Below, one piece after another: positions 1 to 10,934 of a stretch of DNA of 64,000 nucleotides; within the stretch, counting starts at the first letter, position 1; each line of letters begins with the position of its first letter. A program made the translations under genes and the position numbers. Source of the DNA: Dreissena polymorpha (taxonomy: Eukaryota; Mollusca; Bivalvia; Myida; Dreissenidae); the NCBI RefSeq assembly GCF_020536995.1, contig NC_068357.1:56442140-56506139 (forward strand), in the 5' to 3' direction. The notes under the pieces are model-generated. The model saw only the letters and a program-made list of their open reading frames with translations. It was not told the DNA's origin and ran no database searches.

Positions 1-1018
1 TATTCTTATTAAACTAAAGCAATGACTTTATCAACGCTAGTATAATTGTTTACTCATGCATCTTGATCATTCAATAAATAAAACTTGTCACATGCCGTTG
101 ACGTCACGTCCGTACAAGTCTAAAAAGCGGATTCGCATTCATAAATCCATAGTACGGTGATATTGTACCGTTCTAATAAAAAAAGACGCAAACAGTTTGT
201 TAAAATTTATTCTTACGCAAACATCACACAAAAAGCAATTTTAATTCAACAACCTCATACAAAATACAACGCTTCAAACTCACATTTGCATTGGATTCAT
301 ACTCCTACATAATTTCTCGCTTATGCTTAAGCACACTCTGCACTTGCGTACGTCCAACACAGAGCTCACTTGCAATTACATGCAAACTTTTTCCATATTC
401 AAACAGTTTCAAACACTTGACTCGTTCCTCTAATGTGAGGAACTTACGTTCACCACTCATTGTTATTCTGTGATTTATTATTCCGATTGCTTTTAAGTGT
501 TGTGCACGGTAGAAAGCTCTTTTAAAGAATGATCCGAAAATTTTACTTTAAAATCGATACTCAATATTGTAAGTAAAATGTACTAATTAGCGGTCATTTA
601 ATTAGCGATTATTACTTTAAACGTGTCAAAAACTCTGACATATTTTCTGTTGAAGAAACCCCCACAATTATCCCGGGAAAACAAACCTTCTCAACACCTT
701 ATTATTTGTTTACTCGCAGCGGGACGCTTTTATAATATCAAAGGCAATTACCGCTATCAAACGCTTTAACCGCAAAATAGACGGACAAATGATGTGCAGT
801 GTTTTTAATTTTCGCGACTCGAGAGGATTGACGCGTGACCGTTGATTTCAGTTCAAACATGAATTTCGGAGTTGAATATAGTGGCCGTTGGCCGTTATGG
901 ACAGGTGGCCGTTAAATTCAGGTGTAATATAAAGTGTTTTTCGTCGGGGGGATTCCAGACTGACCGCTGTCTGCAGGTGACCGGTAAATTCAGGTGGCCG
1001 TAAGGTCAGTTTCAACTG
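1..1018 (-). mobile_element. pogo/Tigger-like DNA transposon end, runs off the window
   Basis: On the minus strand the element starts at 1018 with CAGTTGAAACTGACC, next to a TA dinucleotide at 1019-1020, the expected target of the pogo/Tc1-mariner superfamily. About 560 bases inside lies a short reading frame with a CENP-B-type helix-turn-helix (305-460), which is how Tigger transposases begin. The subterminal 840-1018 stretch repeats 'gtggccgt' and 'aaattcaggtg' words, as subterminal regions of such elements often do. The partner end would lie left of base 1. The link between terminus and helix-turn-helix is an inference. Confidence 0.55.
305..460 (-). pseudogene. CENP-B/Tigger-type helix-turn-helix, N-terminal transposase fragment
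   Basis: The minus strand reads 51 codons from an ATG at 458-460 to a TAG at 305-307. The protein begins MSGERKFLTLEERVKCLKLF and carries the pattern K-F-L-T-L-E-E-R-V then I-A-x-E-L-x-V-G-R-T-Q-V-Q, the first DNA-binding helix-turn-helix of CENP-B/pogo transposases. Similar residues continue past the TAG (EYESNANVSLKR), so that codon looks like a nonsense change rather than a true C-terminus. No DDE domain is visible before the window edge. Family assignment is solid; function is lost in this copy. Confidence 0.65.
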
Positions 1019-1032
1019 TACTTGAATTAGAG

Positions 1033-1225
1033 AGCGGCCACTTAATACGGAACGACAGACAGACCGACCGACCAACAGACAAGTTCACTTCTATATACTC
1101 TCTTATAATAAGAGATGGACACTTAATACAGACCAACAGACAGACCGACCGACCAACCAACCGACAGACAAGTTCACTCCTATATACATACCCCCGTAAA
1201 CTTCGTTTGTGGGGGTATAAAAAAG
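1033..1225 (+). repeat. Two tandem ~75-bp units with GACAGACC runs, ending in a hairpin
   Basis: Two near-identical units each contain 'cacttaata', a run of GACAGACCGACCGACC and 'caagttcact'. They are followed by a palindrome, 'atacccccgtaaac' with 'gtgggggtat', and an A run at 1184-1224. This is the same tail design (GAC microsatellite, CCCCC/GGGGG hairpin, A run) as the pearl-like elements elsewhere in the window, so it is probably a 5'-truncated member. Reading frames here are repeat-derived, not genes. Confidence 0.55.
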
Positions 1226-1500
1226 TTCTGCCCTTCAAACACCGATAAGAAATAAGATGAACAAAGATCACTTGTTGCCATCATCAGAGGACATTATATG
1301 ATTAAAGACATTCCTACACAAGAAAAGTCATTATGGAAACCCTTCATGAGCATTTTGTCATCGCCTAATGGGACTTGCATAATCAGATGACCTCGACCGA
1401 GTTTGTTGTAATTTTGATGTTAAATTGTAGGCATGGTGGAGAAACTCTAAGAATGCTGGTAGATGCTTACAATTAACAATTAACAAATGCAGAACAATGA

Positions 1501-1800
1501 TTGTCTGCGAGAAGTTACAGGAGCTCTGAAAGAATCCTTCTGAAGAAATTGTCAAGAGTGGAAATCGGGGATAAAAGGGGGAGCACTGCTCCAGTTCTAC
1601 TGACACAGAAGACACAGAGGTGCATTGAACTTCTATTTAAATGGAGAGACACAGCAGGTGTTGCCAATGATAATTGGTATGTGGTTGCAAAGCCTTACCA
1701 TGGTTCTTAAGGAGCTTTATGGTCAATGGGTTAATGGGTCAAAGGTTAAGGACATTGTCGATAGTTTTTACTCTTCAATATCTCAAAGAATTGTTGATGC
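1501..1800 (+). pseudogene. Tyrosine-recombinase-like family fragment (C-terminal half)
   Basis: The reading frame includes LSRVEIGDKRGSTAPVLLT followed by a helix rich in I-E-L-L-x-K-W-R. In a family of uncharacterised proteins that I know as expanded in bivalves, the motif RVEIxGKRGRxVPVLLT precedes a tyrosine-recombinase-like C-terminal region. The frame stops soon after 'KPYHGS' and the expected LRK-x-x-AT-x-x-Q block is not found next to it. A second locus of the same family lies at 6890-10635. The family match is from memory of motif patterns; the enzymatic link is an inference. Confidence 0.45.
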
Positions 1801-1810
1801 AGGCATTTAA

Positions 1811-2458
1811 AATTGTGTGTATTGTTAATGTATCATGAGACGAAAATGCCTTGAATATTGTGTATTTTTAATTTATGTATTCCGATGATGGTGGGTCTTG
1901 TATGAAAACATGAAAAGGTCGTTCTCTATTATGAATAAGGTAGGTTTTACTGTCAAATATTGATTGTTAAAGTAATTTTGATAGATTTTTATCGATTTCC
2001 AATGTGACGAAGGTTCTTGCCTGCTTCCTCCATGGAGCGCATTCCATAAATGGGTTATTTTTTGGGACTGAGCTTTCTTTCTGTTGGTCATTACTTGGAT
2101 GTTTTTTGGGATGGGACAAAAACGTGTTTTAAATGGGTGTTATTTGGTCTTTGTCCAGTTTGGGGTTTGTGCCCATCCTTTGGTATACAAGGAGCGGTTT
2201 TCACAATTCAGGCATACTTTAAACATCCTGTGTGGATGGCACAGGCTTATCTGGGATGACACTTTACACACATGCATTTAACCTGCTTTTCATTCATTCA
2301 TTGAAAAAATAACTCACTACTAAATGAACAATGTAAGGTTAGTTTATTTCCGATCAAAAGTTAGTATCGATACTTATCTGATATCAAAATAATGTATGTG
2401 AATTCTGTAGATTCTATGTAAATTGATATTTGTATATCATTATCATTTCCCAAGCCTT

Positions 2459-2460
<2 letters not shown>
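1811..2460. other. No gene or element recognised
   Basis: AT-rich sequence without splice-flanked coding, inverted termini or tandem structure that I could support. Short frames here have no recognisable motif. Confidence 0.5.

Positions 2461-2461
<1 letters not shown>

Positions 2462-2550
<89 letters not shown>
2462..2550. repeat. (TA)n microsatellite, about 89 bases
   Basis: An uninterrupted alternating TA run. Long perfect TA runs can extrude cruciforms and are often polymorphic in length. The Ile-Tyr frames read from both strands are artefacts of the repeat. Confidence 0.98.
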
Positions 2551-2556
<6 letters not shown>

Positions 2557-3041
2557 TGGGCGCTAGAAATTGCCAAGGAGAGGAGGCTCTACCCAAAGAG
2601 AGACATAGTGTGGCAAGTTGGTATTCTTGCTTTCAACCTCTTGCCAGAAATTCTACGCGAGGTTTATGAAGACTGAAAAGTGCAAGACTTGACGTGAGTT
2701 TCTTGTCTGGCAAGGCAGTGGAATTAAATCATGTTTGCTTGAAAACATACAAACACATTCATGCAGAATTAGATCAGTTTGTGAAAATGACGTGGATTAA
2801 AGAAACAACAAAATAGGTCCAATTTTTTGGGATAGAAATTAACCCTCAAAACAACACTGGTGTATCTTAAAACTAACTGGTGTATCTTAAAACTAAAGGG
2901 TTAAGTTGTTATATGCCTCATATTAGGTCTTGCAATGCCATTCCTACAAGTCTCCATTCAGATAAGAGCGCCAAGTACGGGAGTAAAATCATTAGTGATA
3001 TAAAAATTGATGGACTCACCCCCCCCCCCAAAAAAAAACCA
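2551..3041. other. No gene recognised; 20-bp tandem duplication and a C/A run
   Basis: Contains a direct duplication of 'ctggtgtatcttaaaactaa' at about 2857-2897 and a C run followed by an A run at 3020-3038, immediately before a pearl-like element. Nothing else is supported. Confidence 0.5.
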
Positions 3042-3324
3042 ACAAGACTTGCCAAGTAATAAGAGTCCCCTACCGGTAAAACTCCACCATTTTCAGCAAT
3101 ATTTCTAGTCTATGTACTGCCATAGCAACTAGAATTCTTGACTATGGAACAAAATGAAATGATGTGCATAATCTCCATATTGCCATCTGTCCATGTTTCA
3201 AGTTTCATGATAAAATATGAAGGACTTTAAAAATTATTGCAGGATCCACAAAAGCGTGACAGACAGACACAAGGAGCGCAAACCATAAGTCCCTCTCTGG
3301 TTTCACTGGTAGGGGACTAAAAAA
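3042..3324 (+). mobile_element. Pearl-like element, single-core copy (AGTCCCCTACC family)
   Basis: Begins ACAAGACTTGCC, has the word 'agtcccctaccggt' at 3064-3077, one core unit of the family seen in tandem at 3928-4904, a 'gacagacagac' microsatellite, and ends in a hairpin whose right arm 'ggtaggggact' (3308-3318) is the reverse complement of the 5' word, followed by an A run. This layout matches the published description of bivalve pearl elements and the Helentron-associated DINE-like class. It has one core where the neighbour has five, so core number varies within one family. Confidence 0.7.
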
Positions 3325-3927
3325 CACTGCACCTTAACCCCATAAGGAACAGCTGGACCAAAATGCCACCTGACCAATTGTATATGTTGTGAACCAAATG
3401 TAAGAAAACCAACATACAGATTTTAACTAATGTTATTACTTTTATTTGATCACCAATTTAAGCGCTGTGAGTATGTTACTGTACGATGATCCCCGCCTGT
3501 TCGAATGATATCAATGCAAAGCGTGGAATCATCTTTGAATCACTAAAATGGTAAAATATATGTAATGTATGTGATAACTTTTACTTTCAATTATGTATCT
3601 TACATCTCTCTATATTTAGATGTGTTTAGTATATTGGCATTATTATTTTTAGATACAAGAGTGTTAACACTGCAAAATATACAGTAACATTAATGAAAAC
3701 AGGTTTTCAGAGTTTGTAGTCTCTTTAAAACCCAAAGGTACCAATATCTTATGAAACACAAAGATCTAAGTTCCTTTCGACAAAGTAACTGAGATATTTG
3801 TTAGTGCAGCAAGCAGAGAAAAATATCAATTTTACTTTCTTCAAACTAAAAAGGACATTTTTCTTCTGCAACACTTGCATACATGTAGTGTTGTGAGCAA
3901 TATTATATTTAAGATAAGTTAGTTAAA
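3325..3927. other. AT-rich spacer between two pearl-like elements
   Basis: No coding signal, inverted terminus or tandem structure recognised. It is bracketed by two copies of the same pearl-like family, so it may itself be repeat-derived. Confidence 0.4.
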
Positions 3928-4904
3928 ACAAGACTATTGCCAAGCAATAAAAGTCCCCTACCAGCTCCACCATAGTCAGAAATTTCACCATTTTCAGAAT
4001 ATTTTTTTGTTTTGTTTCTATAGCAACCACAATTTTTGACATAGGAACAAAATGAAATGACGTGCATCATGTCAATATTACCATCTATTCATGTTCCAAG
4101 TTTCATGAAAAAATATTTGGAACTTTTAAAATTAAAGCAGGATCCAGAAAAAAACACCATTTTCAGCACTATTTCTAGTCTATTTGTTGCCATAGCAACC
4201 ACAATTTTTGACGTAGGAACAAAATGAAATGACAGGCATAATGTCCATATTGCCATTTATCCATGTTGCAAGTTTCATGAAAAAATATAAAGAACTTTTA
4301 AAGTTATCGCAGGATCCAGAAAAGAACACCATTTTCGGCACTACTTCTAGTCTATTTGTTGCCATAGCAACCACAATTTTTGACATAGGAACAAAATGAA
4401 ATGACGTACATAATGTCCATATTGCCATTCTATCCATGTTGCAAGTTTCATGGAAAAATATTAAGAACTTTTAAAGTTATCGCAGGATCCAGAAAAAACA
4501 CCATTATCAGCACTATTTCTAGTGTATTTGTTGCCATAGCAACCACTATTTTTGACGTAGGAACAAAATGAAATGACTTTCATAATGTCCACATTGCCAT
4601 CTATCCATGTTCCAAGTTTCATGAAAAAATATTTAGAACTTTTAAAATTATCACAGGATCCTGAAAAAAACACCATTTTCAGCACTATTTCTAGTCTATT
4701 TGTTGCCATAGTAACCACAATTTTTGATGTAGGAACAAAATGAAATGAGGTGCATAATGTCCATATTGCCATCTATCCATGTTCCAAGTTTCATGAAAAA
4801 ATATTCAAAACTTTTAAAGTTATCGCAGGATCCAGAAAAGTGTGACGGAGAGACGGAGACAAAAACATTAGTCCCCTCCGGTGAAACCGGTAGGGGACTA
4901 AAAA
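3928..4904 (+). mobile_element. Pearl-like element with five ~171-bp core repeats
   Basis: Starts ACAAGACTATTGCC. The word 'agtcccctacc' (3952-3962) is repeated in inverted form as 'ggtaggggact' (4889-4899), the right arm of a terminal hairpin whose left arm is 'agtcccctccggt' (4870-4882). Between them are about five units of roughly 171 bp carrying 'ccattttcagcactatttct' and 'gttgccatagcaaccac', then a degenerate GACGGAGA microsatellite. An A run follows the hairpin. Minus-strand frames with repeating 'FHFVP.SKIVV' are translations of the tandem core and not genes. Confidence 0.75.
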
Positions 4905-5022
4905 TACCACAAACATGCATACTATCAAGTGTAAAATTTTCAACAATTTAAAATAAGTCAACCATTTCACATAAAAAGAAATTTGCAGATGACAATTTCA
5001 GACATTTAGCTATAAAGCAATA

Positions 5023-5372
5023 ACAAGAGCACGGCATAACGGGTGCCACGCTCAGCTGCGGGTGCAGTTTTGAATAGATGAAAGCTTGTCAGATTTTTTA
5101 ATTTTTTTTAGAGGTCACAGTGACCTTGACCTTTGACCCAAAAAACAGGTGTGGCATGTAGAACTCATCAAGGTGCAGCTACATATTAAGTTTCAAAGTT
5201 GTAGGTTGAAGCACTTTAATCATTTTAGAACAAATATATCATTTTAGAGCCAATGTTCAAAACCTTGACAAAATGTTAAGGTTTTACCACGACGCGTATG
5301 ACGACGGACACAACACGATGAGCTGGCTATGACAATACCTCGGGTTTTCTCCGAAACCAGCCGAGCTAAAAA
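5023..5372 (+). mobile_element. Pearl-like element, single core, GAGCTAAAA end
   Basis: Starts ACAAGAGCACGGCATAACGG, contains one 'gtgaccttgacctttgaccc' core, a short 'gacgcgtatgacgacggac' stretch and a final stem 'ctcgggttttctccgaaacc' leading to GAGCTAAAAA. The ACAAGAGC start and GAGCTAAA end resemble the 43009-45250 element, although the cores differ. Confidence 0.6.
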
Positions 5373-5834
5373 TCACAGACATCCCTCTATAGAAAAATAT
5401 TTGTCATTCTTAGAACCACAAAAAACATAAAAATACACAATCACGAACCCAGATTTTTTTTTGCCTGATTTTATTGCCAACCTTTGGCTATATTTCCAAT
5501 AGCAACAAGTATAATTTTCCCCGAAATTGGCTGAAAATATTGAAATTGATTAAACAAACGCTAATAAGATCAACTGTTTTGCTTTAAAAAAAAACGTAGT
5601 ATGATCAGGTCTCGTTCAGGTTTAAGACTATACCTTTGATAATATTGTCGCAAAAATAGCGAATTTGAATACGATTTGTGAAATATGTGTGTATATGTTT
5701 CTACATGTATATTTGTTAAATGACTCCGGTTTCTTGATATGGTTATGTAATATGAGCTTTGGTATGATATCCTCAGTGTCAATTTTGTTTTTCTTGTTTT
5801 TCAAGTAAAAATTGTTTGGGGGGAACTTTTAGGG

Positions 5835-5934
5835 TGCTAGAGGGAGACAACCCTCGTATCTTGAAAAGAATGACAAAGCAGCTGACCAGCATGGAAAATA
5901 AAATGGCCAAGATGGTCCTCACAGCCAGAAGAGG
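5835..5934 (+). other. Possible coiled-coil exon
   Basis: The frame RILKRMTKQLTSMENKMAKM is strongly amphipathic and runs into 'agaag|aggtaata', a usable splice donor near 5934. It resembles short coiled-coil exons seen in mobile-element proteins of molluscs. There is no clear acceptor or partner exon, so this is a weak call. Confidence 0.25.
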
Positions 5935-5983
5935 TAATAACTGCTATATAAAAATGTGCAGTTACATCAGAAAATGATTAAAT

Positions 5984-6261
5984 ATATGTGTCGTGTTCTG
6001 AAAAAACTGGGCATAATGCTTGTGCGTAAATTGTCATCCCAGATTAGCCTGTGCAGTCCGTGCAGTCCGCACATGCTAATTAGGGCCGACAATTTCCGCT
6101 TTTATAGAATTTTTCGTTTCAATTATGTCTCTTATTAGCGAAAATCTAGTTTAGGCCGAAAGTGTGGTCCCGGATTAGCCTGTGCAGACTGCAAAGGCTA
6201 ATCTGGGATGACAATTTACGCACATGCATTTTGCTCAGTTTTCTCAGAACGCGACACATAT
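5984..6261. mobile_element. 278-bp MITE with long terminal inverted repeats
   Basis: The left end reads atgtgtcgtgttctgaaaaa and the right end, on the other strand, atgtgtcgcgttctgagaaa; pairing continues through 'ctgggcataatgc' against 'ctgagcaaaatgc' for about 60 bases. Inside are two inverted 'gattagcctgtgcag' blocks, so the whole element is close to a large palindrome. It is a common bivalve repeat type; diverged copies lie at about 37750-37925 and 45485-45690. No coding capacity. Confidence 0.75.
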
Positions 6262-6352
6262 GGTTAGTGCAGTAAGTGTGGGTATTGTTGATGTTGACGG
6301 AAATTCGTCCGGATTGAAACCATACAAGTCACATCATTTAAATTTAGTTTAA

Positions 6353-6552
6353 CCCATGTATGCCTAGCATCTAGAAAAAAGGCCTTGGCAAACAGCGTAT
6401 ACCAAGATGATGATGCGGCGTCTCATCAGGGTCTGTGCTGTTTGCTAAAAGGAATTTCTGTAAGAAATATTCTAAATAAAGAAATAAATATACTAGACAT
6501 CCCTAATTTTGGAAATAAATTGATACGATTTAGAAGGATGGGACACTCATTC
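6353..6552. mobile_element. TTAA-flanked MITE (piggyBac-type), right end missing
   Basis: A TTAA at 6349-6352 precedes CCCATGTATGCCTAGC, matching the bivalve MITE family that starts TTAACCCATTTATGCCTAG. The interior has the family's 'ggccttggcaaacagcgta' and a hairpin-forming 'gcggcgtctcatc' block. Similarity stops near 6552 without the expected terminal CTAGGCATAAATGGGTTAA, so the copy is truncated or rearranged on the right. Confidence 0.6.
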
Positions 6553-7724
6553 AATAATGTTATCGGGTACAAACTTCAGAATCGTGTAATTGTGTTATTG
6601 TGTAAAATCCCCGTATCGAACGATTGCTATGATACTTCATATTAGAATAGGTTTGTGTACAACAATGCTTATTTTGTTAGAGAGAGATTGTTAAGAGTTC
6701 ACTTCAGAGCTATTTAGGACTACAGGATTTCTATCATAAATGTTTTTGTCGATAGTAAAGTGTTATATTCAAGTTGGATGATATTCAGGATTAATTAAAA
6801 TTGAAATTAGAATTAATTTAGCATTCTGTGTTTTATTTAAAATATTTAAAGCTCTCAAAAGTCTTCCTTGTGGTTGGCTAATCGATTTTTTGCAGTGCCA
6901 GTATTGTCTTGGCTTCTTCTTATACAGCTCCCTTTGGCTTCAAATGAAGAGCTGTGCATTAAAGCCATACAATGAACAGCCATCGACAAACTTCAGGCAG
7001 GATGCATGTGTACTACTTTGGCCCTTCATAAAACCAGTCGGCAAAGAGGAATCCCCTGTTGAAAGTCTTATACAAGGCATGAAAGAAACATCCGCAAATC
7101 CGGGCATCCCTGAAATGTGCAGGGGTGAACAATTAATTCGCGAGTTTGCAAAGTCCATGTTATGCTGTTCGGGTGGAGATTCAGAAAAAAATGGAGAAAG
7201 ACATGGACAATGTAAGAACTAAAGTTAAAACGGTTGAAAAACTGTTGAAGGAATTGCACATTCAAGGCAAACATCCATTGCTGCTTGAACATTTTATAAT
7301 AGGATGAAAAATTTATTCAAGTTGTGAACGCTACTATTGCAATTTCAAAACAAAGCAACTCACCCCAAATTGCATTAGTATTAGGACATTATGTTAAACA
7401 CCTGGCATTGTTAAAGACAAGTGTGTCCATTCAGAATGGCCAAAAAGAGGACGCAAATGTGGCGAGAAAGTTTCAAGAAATCTATCAGGCTGACTGGAAC
7501 AATAGAATGTCGTCGGTGGCAAAAAGACGACAAAAGCTCCTGCAGATATCAGCCAACAAGAATGCCCCTCTCTGAAGATTTGACAACACTAAAAGAATGG
7601 CTTTGTGGTGAAATGATTGAAGGTACCGTATACATAATGATCAACGTCACAGCAGGGCATGGGAGAGAACCGCCCAGATTAACAAGCGACGTATTGCTAA
7701 AGTCGCACAGTTAAAGGTTTTGGA

Positions 7725-8282
7725 TTTCATGCAGATACACTTACATTATTATGCATGGAAGAGAGTATCAAACACTGACAGACAGTGGTCTGATGGGCAG
7801 CGATTATGATCACATTGCAGACCGTAATGTGTATTCAAGTGAATATGATGACGTAGAGATTGTCACAGAGACAAGCCTTCATTCTAACTTTATGACAAAG
7901 TAGACAGAGAAATATATATTTATAACTCCCTCGATGTATCGAACGAATTCTATCTGAAAGGTAGTTTGTTTGCTGTTTTTAAGTTGTCGCTTTCTGTATA
8001 TCTATCCTCCTAAGGTTTTTATCGGCTGATATTTGTGCAGAAAATTAAAATAACAACACCATGTATGCTCAGCATATATTAATAAATGTCATTACCTTAG
8101 AAGTTTGCACTTAATTTGAAAAATATCTTTACCATAAGCTATGAGTAAGAAACAGCTCCATTCTAAGTGTGAATATATCAATGTCAAATACATCAAATAA
8201 TGGTAATGACTTAACATGAGATTAAATACCAAATGAGAATATTTTCTATTATTTATGACCTGTATTAATACTAAAGTTATCC
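7725..8282. other. Presumed intron of the recombinase-like relic
   Basis: AT-rich, with no coding pattern recognised. It runs into the 6-bp target duplication at 8283-8288 and, across the insertion, into a splice acceptor at 10021. Confidence 0.35.
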
Positions 8283-8288
8283 AACCTC

Positions 8289-10012
8289 CAGGGTCTTCCC
8301 CAGGCCATTTAAGCGCCCCTTGCCGGGGCGCTTGGATTTCGAAATCAGAGTCCCCGGGGCGCTTGAAATTTTCCGATCAGTGTATTCTTCAGTACAAGAA
8401 AGTGGAGATTGTCCAAAAAAATCAAGGTTTTCCTATCAGTGTATCAATATTCCCTGTTTTAAAAGAGCACTCGGTACCTACTTTCACAAGTAATCGCCTT
8501 AAACACCACATGGGGTAATGGATAATCCACTGATAAGAGAATAGCATGACGCGCGTATCTATTATTCTAGCCACATTACACGGTCATTTAAATGCTGACA
8601 AGGATGTATCTGGTAACTTTCCAGTCGTCAAACTGTGAAGCTCATCGTCCAATCGGTTACGCGAATGCTTATGAGGGCGGGGTTAACTATCGACCATTAT
8701 TTTTGATTGACGTCGGGCATGAAGTAAGAGTTTATCGCAGCTTGATTAGCAAGAATTTGTACCATTTGAGTAATATAAAACCGGTAATTAGTACAGTACA
8801 GAACATTAAAGACGGTTTCGGGCATCATCATCACACCTTTTTACTGTAAACAAGTGTTACCTATGACTCATAATTAATACCAGAAATTAATTGCAAGTGG
8901 TAAACAATTAATTATTATAGCGAGTAAGTTGTGCAAATGACTCCCGGTTACAATTATGTGAAAACCATTTATTTAATTCCAGTACATGTATATTTCAACA
9001 TGTCCATTTATAGAACTGATTCACCTCGTTTTTCTGACAATTATTCGACACGTAATGCGCTTTAACAAATTTTCGTTGAATTAATTACGCACACTTGTAA
9101 ATGTTTCGTCCGATAATCGATAGTTAGAAGACTGATGATGGCAACCGGCCGTGATCCTCATGGACAACGTGAATTTCATGCATAATTCCGTCAAAACATA
9201 TATTCGACTCGTAAAGTGTGTAAACAAATAATCGTTGAATTTATAACGCAACGTTTGATATTTGTTGAAATCTCAAATGGGAATAATTAAATTTGTAATC
9301 CGAAACCCATTACCGTAAGTCGATGTTAACGCCTTTTTTTATCCGAAACACACTTCCGAATGTAAATGTTACGGCAACGTTAAATATTTTTGCTTCAAAT
9401 TAGCAGTGCAAATTTATTTTGTGTCGAATCTTTTTCTCAATAAAAAAAGAGCGCGAAAATTATGCAGCATGTACAACGTCGCGTCAATTGCATACAAATG
9501 GCGTGTGTTGAGCGTTTTAACAAGCACACGACACGTCATGGGATTGATGCATATTCAGAAGCAATATTTCATCAAATCTATAAATAGTCACTTAAAAATG
9601 GCAAGGTTTGTGTTAAAGAAATAACTGAAAGCTTTAATCGTAAATATTTACCAGAAAGAGATTGATAAAAACGGAATAAACGGGATTATCGGGTAATAAA
9701 TAGAAACTTGAAAAATAGTAAGTATACAGTAATAGAGTCGGGTTAAAACGGATGTATTGGGGAATCGTTCGAGTCGGGATTTTACTATATGTGCGGAAAA
9801 GTTTTAAAACAATTAAACAATATAAAAATATATATTTTTAAATGACTGGGGGATTTTTTTGAAGAGTCATAGCGCACCAAATGACGTCTTTTGACGCTGT
9901 TTCTCTTTGAGTTATAACGCACCACAGAACGTGAATTGACACGTTAAATTAAAAAAAATTCAATGTCCGGTCGGCCCCGGGGCGCCTAAACAAATTCCTG
10001 GGGAAGGCACTG
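8289..10012. mobile_element. 1724-bp CAG-ended DNA element with 6-bp target duplication
   Basis: The left end is CAGGGTCTTCCCCAGG and the right end on the other strand is CAGTGCCTTCCCCAGG. Both ends continue with a 'GCGCCCC' block. The sequence AACCTC directly flanks both sides (8283-8288 and 10013-10018). The CAG start is hAT-like, but hAT elements usually make 8-bp duplications; a 6-bp duplication points to an unusual hAT subgroup or another superfamily. I see no transposase inside, so it is non-autonomous. It was inserted in an intron immediately before the splice acceptor of the recombinase-like relic. Confidence 0.7.
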
Positions 10013-10725
10013 AACCTCCAGATTGAAGTTAGTTGAAGTGCATGGGAAATCGACAAGAGGTCTCCCGAAAAGTTCATATTATACTGAAGCCCGACATGAT
10101 TGAGGCCCTTGACTATCTACTTCGGAGAAGAAACAGCACAAGTCCGTTCATCTTCTGCAGGTATAATTATGCTTATGGTATTGAAGGAAGTATGTTTATG
10201 TTTATCAAATATATTTTTAAAACAACAGATAATGTTTATAAATGATGTCTAGATGAAATGAATTGAAGAGGGACCTTATTTAATAGTTATTTTATTTCGT
10301 TATTGGTCAAAGCTACAAACGCTTCAATTGCATCAAGGACATAATTGATATGAATGATGAGCATTGTCAAGAGTATTAGACATATTTAAATGAAAATTAT
10401 AATTTATTTTTCATTATGACAAGGATTACATTTTTGTCCATCATATGAAAAATATATTTTTAAAAAAAAAGTTATTTTATTTGTGTTACTTAATCAAGGG
10501 TATTAAAGACAGAGTGACAGAACACCGTTATAGGGATTTGAAGCGATGCAGGTGACAAATCATTGTCTTGGCCTGAAGGAACCGAATCGTATTGAGACAC
10601 AAACTTTACACAAATACCTGGCTACATCATCACAGGTACATTTTTAAAAACTATGTTCAAATAATAAATCTTAGATTTATCACATATCAACAATTTCTTT
10701 CTTATAAAGTCATAATGAAGTTTAA

Positions 10726-10901
10726 ACAAAAGCTCCGCCTTGCGGGTGCAGACCGCTCATCTATTTTCTTTTTAAAGGTGAAGGGACTCTCATTTTCAAT
10801 CACAAAGGAGGGAGGGGTGGAGTGAAGAGAGGTGCATTGTGTGGGGGTGTGGACATTTATTACATTTTCTTCCAAAAATGCGAAAAAAAGGGAAAAAAAA
10901 T

Positions 10902-10934
<33 letters not shown>

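Larger units (their letters stand above)
6890..10635 (+). pseudogene. Multi-exon tyrosine-recombinase-like family gene, interrupted and decayed
   Basis: Four separated coding blocks belong to one family. Block 1 (about 6950-7310) ends in a charged helix with VRTKVKTVEKLLKELH. Block 2 (7324-7720) has ALVLGHYVKHLALLK, WNNRMSSVAKRRQKLL and, after a frame change, a weak R-x-P-x-x-L box. Block 3 is an exon at 10022-10160 (acceptor ccag, donor gtataa) with the VEVHGKSTRG-type strand and ILKPDMIEALDYLL. Block 4, about 10521-10635 (donor gtacat), holds the block TLHKYLATSSQ. The order copies the family: helical N-terminal part, R box, strand, then a second box resembling the H-x-L-R-x-x-x-A-T region of tyrosine recombinases, here without the R. 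Frame breaks and a stop show decay. A 1724-bp element lies just before block 3. Confidence 0.5.

Noticed and set aside
848-1271. 'VGRSVCLSVC'-type frames on the minus strand
   Set aside because: These come from GACAGACC repeats, which give the same peptide at other pearl-like tails (14394-14639, 62125-62388).
2361-2676. Ile-Tyr repeat proteins on both strands
   Set aside because: They are translations of the TA microsatellite.
4180-4920. Minus-strand frames with repeated FHFVP.SKIVV
   Set aside because: They read through the ~171-bp tandem core of a pearl-like element; the repeated peptide follows the repeat period.
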